DNA of 34,202 nt from Salipiger bermudensis HTCC2601 (lineage in GTDB: Bacteria; Pseudomonadota; Alphaproteobacteria; Rhodobacterales; Rhodobacteraceae). The position numbers and the translations under genes were made by a program. The stretch lies in assembly GCF_000153725.1 (NCBI RefSeq), contig NZ_DS022276.1, positions 4,038,949 through 4,073,150 on the forward strand, given 5' to 3'. Of the stretch, positions 32,404-34,202 are shown piece by piece (the stretch's first letter is position 1; each line of letters begins with the position of its first letter). A model generated the notes under the pieces. The model ran no database searches and was not told the DNA's origin. It saw only the letters and a list, made by a program, of their open reading frames with translations.

Positions 32404-32865
32404 ATGCATGATCTGGACCGAATCGACATCAAGATTTTGCGCGCGCTTCAGTCGGAGGGGCGGCTCACCAATGCCGAGCTGGCCTCGCGGGTGCATGTCA
32501 GCGCTCCGACATGCCACCGCCGCACCCAGAGACTGTTCGAGGACGGGTACATCACCGGCGTTCACGCCCAGATCGCGCCGGAGCCCGTTGGCCTCGGAGC
32601 GGTGGTCATGGTCGGTGTCGTGCTCGACCGCTCCACACCGGAGAGCTTCGCGGCTTTCGAGGACGCGGTCATCCGGATGGAGCAGGTCCTTGACTGCAAC
32701 CTCGTGGCCGGGGATTTCGACTACCTGCTCAAGATCCGCGTTCGCGACATGTCGGATTTCAACAAGCTTCACGGCAAAGAACTCATCGCGCTGCCCGGCG
32801 TGCGCCAGACGCGGACGTTTTTCGTCATGAAGGAAGTCAAAGACAACGCCCCGCTGCCGTTCTAA
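32404..32865 (+). CDS. acdR: Lrp/AsnC-type regulator, acdR-like
   Basis: A 153-residue regulator. The N-terminal HTH has LDRIDIKILRALQSEGRLTN then AELASRVHVSAPTCHRRTQRL (read as two pieces), and the C-terminal RAM/effector domain runs from VGLGAVVMVGVVLD to PGVRQTRTFFVMKEVKDN. The ATG at 32404 gives the normal Lrp N-terminus; a GTG at 32389 is possible. Being divergent from acdS matches the acdR-acdS arrangement known in Pseudomonas, Burkholderia and Azospirillum, where AcdR responds to ACC or leucine. It may also control the E1 gene. An insertion element begins at the base after its stop codon. Confidence 0.88.
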   Translation: MHDLDRIDIKILRALQSEGRLTNAELASRVHVSAPTCHRRTQRLFEDGYITGVHAQIAPEPVGLGAVVMVGVVLDRSTPESFAAFEDAVIRMEQVLDCNLVAGDFDYLLKIRVRDMSDFNKLHGKELIALPGVRQTRTFFVMKEVKDNAPLPF

Positions 32866-33275
32866 CAGGCTGCTGAAAAACTCTCGCCTCGACGCCTGAC
32901 GTGGAACATGATTCACCGTAACCACTACGATGGCGACGGAGTGTGGGATGCGTGGATCAGATCAGGTGACGGGCTCGCTGTTCAGCTACGTCGATCTCGA
33001 GGAGCGCATTCCAGTGCGACACCCGCTTCGCAAGATCAGGGCCGTCGTCAACGACGCACTGCGCTCCCTGGATGCAGAGTTCGACCGGCTTTACGCGGGT
33101 GAGGGCCGCCCCTCGATCGCGCCGGAACGATTGATCCGGGCCAGCCTGCTGCACATCCTCTACTCGATCCGGTCCGAGCGGCAGCTCATGGAGCAGATGG
33201 ACTACAACTTGCTGTTCCGCTGGTTCGTGGGCCTTGGGATCGATGACGTTGTCTGGGTCCCGACCGTGTTCACGA
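32866..33275 (+). mobile_element. Left part of an IS element (DUF772-type transposase), interrupted
   Basis: The element starts with CAGGCTGCTGAAAAACTC at 32866-32883, a terminal-inverted-repeat type common in IS1182/IS5-like elements, directly after the acdR stop. It holds the 5' part of a transposase gene and is cut at 33275 by a second IS. The right part must lie beyond the window, so the right repeat and target duplication cannot be checked. Confidence 0.8.
32948..33275 (+). pseudogene. Transposase N-terminal fragment, disrupted by a nested IS
   Basis: From the ATG at 32948 (GGAG just upstream) the product reads MRGSDQVTGSLFSYVDLEER, then HPLRKIRAVVNDALRSLDAEF, GRPSIAPERLIRASLLHILY and SERQLMEQMDYNLLFRWFVG, the DUF772 N-terminal domain of IS5/IS1182-type transposases. 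At WVPTVFT the frame runs into the terminal repeat of another IS at 33276. The catalytic DDE part is absent from the window, so the gene is inactivated unless the inner element excises. Confidence 0.88.
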
Positions 33276-34202
33276 GGCTCTGTTGCACAAATCGCGTAAG
33301 GGATTCATCTCGTGAATCCAGCATGGTAGCTGTGATGCATGAGCAGACCTACACCCCCAACCTACAGGACCAGGAACTGGCCAGCCTATAACGAAGCGCT
33401 CAAGCGCCGAGGTTCGCTGACGATCTGGTTCGACCCCGAGATGAGCTGGGATGCAGTGCCGACAGGCAGGCGTGGCCGCCGTCAGAGCTACAGCGACGCC
33501 GCCATACAGACTTGCCTCTCGATAAAGGTGCTGTTCGGGATGGCCCTCCGGCAGACAACCGGGTTCGTCGAAAGTCTGCTGCGACTGGTTGGCCTTGACT
33601 GGACGGTGCCCGACTTCAGCACGTTGTCGCGCCGCCAGAAGACGCTGGCCGTCAATATCCCGTATCGCGGCTCCAAGGGGCCGCTGCACCTGCTGATCGA
33701 CAGCACCGGCATCAAGGTCGAGGGCGAAGGAGAATGGCACGCCCGCAAGCATGGTGGCCGGAAACGTCGCGTCTGGCGCAAGATCCACCTCGGGATTGAT
33801 GAGGAAACGCTGGAGATCCGGTCTGTTGAGATCACCGGGAGCCACATTGGCGATGCACCGGTTTTGCCCGACCTGCTCGGCCAGGTCCCGGCGGACCAGG
33901 AAATCGGCAGCGTCACGGCAGATGGGGCCTACGACACACGCAAATGCCACGATGCCATCGCTGACCGCGGCGCCCACGCCGTCATCCCGCCCCGCAAGAA
34001 CGCCAAGCCATGGAAGACCGTCACCGCTGGCGCGGCCGCCCGAAACGAGGCCCTGCGCGCATCAAGATACCTCGGCCGTGCCCTGTGGCGACGATGGAGC
34101 GGATACCACCGCCGAAGCCGCGTCGAAACGAAAATGCATTGTGTCAAACTGCTGGGTCAGCGGCTCATGGCGCGGGACTTCGACCGACAGGTCGCCGAGC
34201 TC
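33276..34202 (+). mobile_element. IS5-family element nested in the outer IS (runs off window)
   Basis: The left end is GGCTCTGTTGCACAAATC at 33276-33293, a typical IS5-family terminal repeat. The element carries one transposase gene from 33339 and continues past the last base. The right end is not visible. Confidence 0.88.
33339..34202 (+). CDS. IS5-family DDE transposase, 3' end beyond window
   Basis: From ATG at 33339 the frame is open for 288 codons to the window's last base. The DDE triad is Asp121 (LLIDSTGIK), Asp195 (TADGAYDT) and Glu263 in YHRRSRVETKMHCVK, which fits the IS4/IS5 signature Y(2)R(3)E(6)K exactly. The N-terminus (MSRPTPPTYRTRNWPAYNEA, then SLTIWFDPEMSWD) and the basic segment HARKHGGRKRRVWRK are typical of IS5-family transposases. 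Relatives are about 310-320 residues long, so roughly 25-30 residues are missing. No lesion is seen in the visible part. Confidence 0.93.
   Translation, partial: MSRPTPPTYRTRNWPAYNEALKRRGSLTIWFDPEMSWDAVPTGRRGRRQSYSDAAIQTCLSIKVLFGMALRQTTGFVESLLRLVGLDWTVPDFSTLSRRQKTLAVNIPYRGSKGPLHLLIDSTGIKVEGEGEWHARKHGGRKRRVWRKIHLGIDEETLEIRSVEITGSHIGDAPVLPDLLGQVPADQEIGSVTADGAYDTRKCHDAIADRGAHAVIPPRKNAKPWKTVTAGAAARNEALRASRYLGRALWRRWSGYHRRSRVETKMHCVKLLGQRLMARDFDRQVAEL

Overview
The window looks like a chromosomal piece from a GC-rich alphaproteobacterium of the Rhodobacteraceae (Roseobacter/Rhodobacter group). The grounds are the strong G/C bias at third codon positions, gene content typical of that family (an 1147-residue pyruvate carboxylase, the exbB-exbD-exbD-tonB plus hmuSTUV haem cluster, tandem tRNA-Gly genes), and IS5-type transposases common in the family. 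The assignment is inferred from sequence character alone.

Layout. Bases 1-162 exactly repeat an internal piece of the exbB gene found later (13914-14075), probably an assembly or contig-edge artefact. Next come a SIMPL-domain periplasmic protein (-), a 903-residue membrane protein that combines a GspL/PilM-like N-terminus with a GspC/PilP-like C-terminus (+), a UvrD/PcrA helicase (-), and pyruvate carboxylase (+), whose upstream region carries TTTGCAAA palindromes of the ScfR/RamB type. A rhodanese, a DUF4405 membrane protein and three identical tRNA-Gly(GCC) genes with promoter and terminator follow, then argC, preceded by an intrinsic terminator and a small Arg-rich reading frame.

13.3-21 kb is a haem-uptake locus: a small secreted four-Cys protein, exbB, two different exbD genes (the second with Asn at the usual proton-channel Asp), tonB, the C-terminal stump of a TonB-dependent receptor on the opposite strand, then hmuS, hmuT (one-base frameshift), hmuU, hmuV and an IsdG/HmuQ-like monooxygenase. 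The energising and ATPase parts are intact but the outer-membrane receptor is a remnant and the binding protein is broken, so the pathway appears to be decaying, or it uses parts encoded elsewhere.

21.1-24.5 kb is an apparent electrophile/aromatic-stress module: DoxX, a LigB/YgiD dioxygenase and a glutathionyl-hydroquinone reductase in one operon, diverging from a LysR regulator across a repeat-rich operator region. Then come a lipoprotein with an internal repeat of a Cys-rich domain, an AI-2E/PerM family membrane protein and a short-chain dehydrogenase with a TTG start.

28.7-32.9 kb holds an amino-acid catabolic island: a Lrp-type regulator (acdR-like) divergent from ACC deaminase (acdS), followed by a homodimeric AceE/MdeB-type 2-oxoacid dehydrogenase E1. 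ACC deaminase releases 2-oxobutyrate and the E1 is a plausible next step towards propionyl-CoA, so the three genes make a coherent route. The window closes in a nested insertion: an IS element abutting the acdR stop codon is itself interrupted by an IS5-family element that runs off the end.
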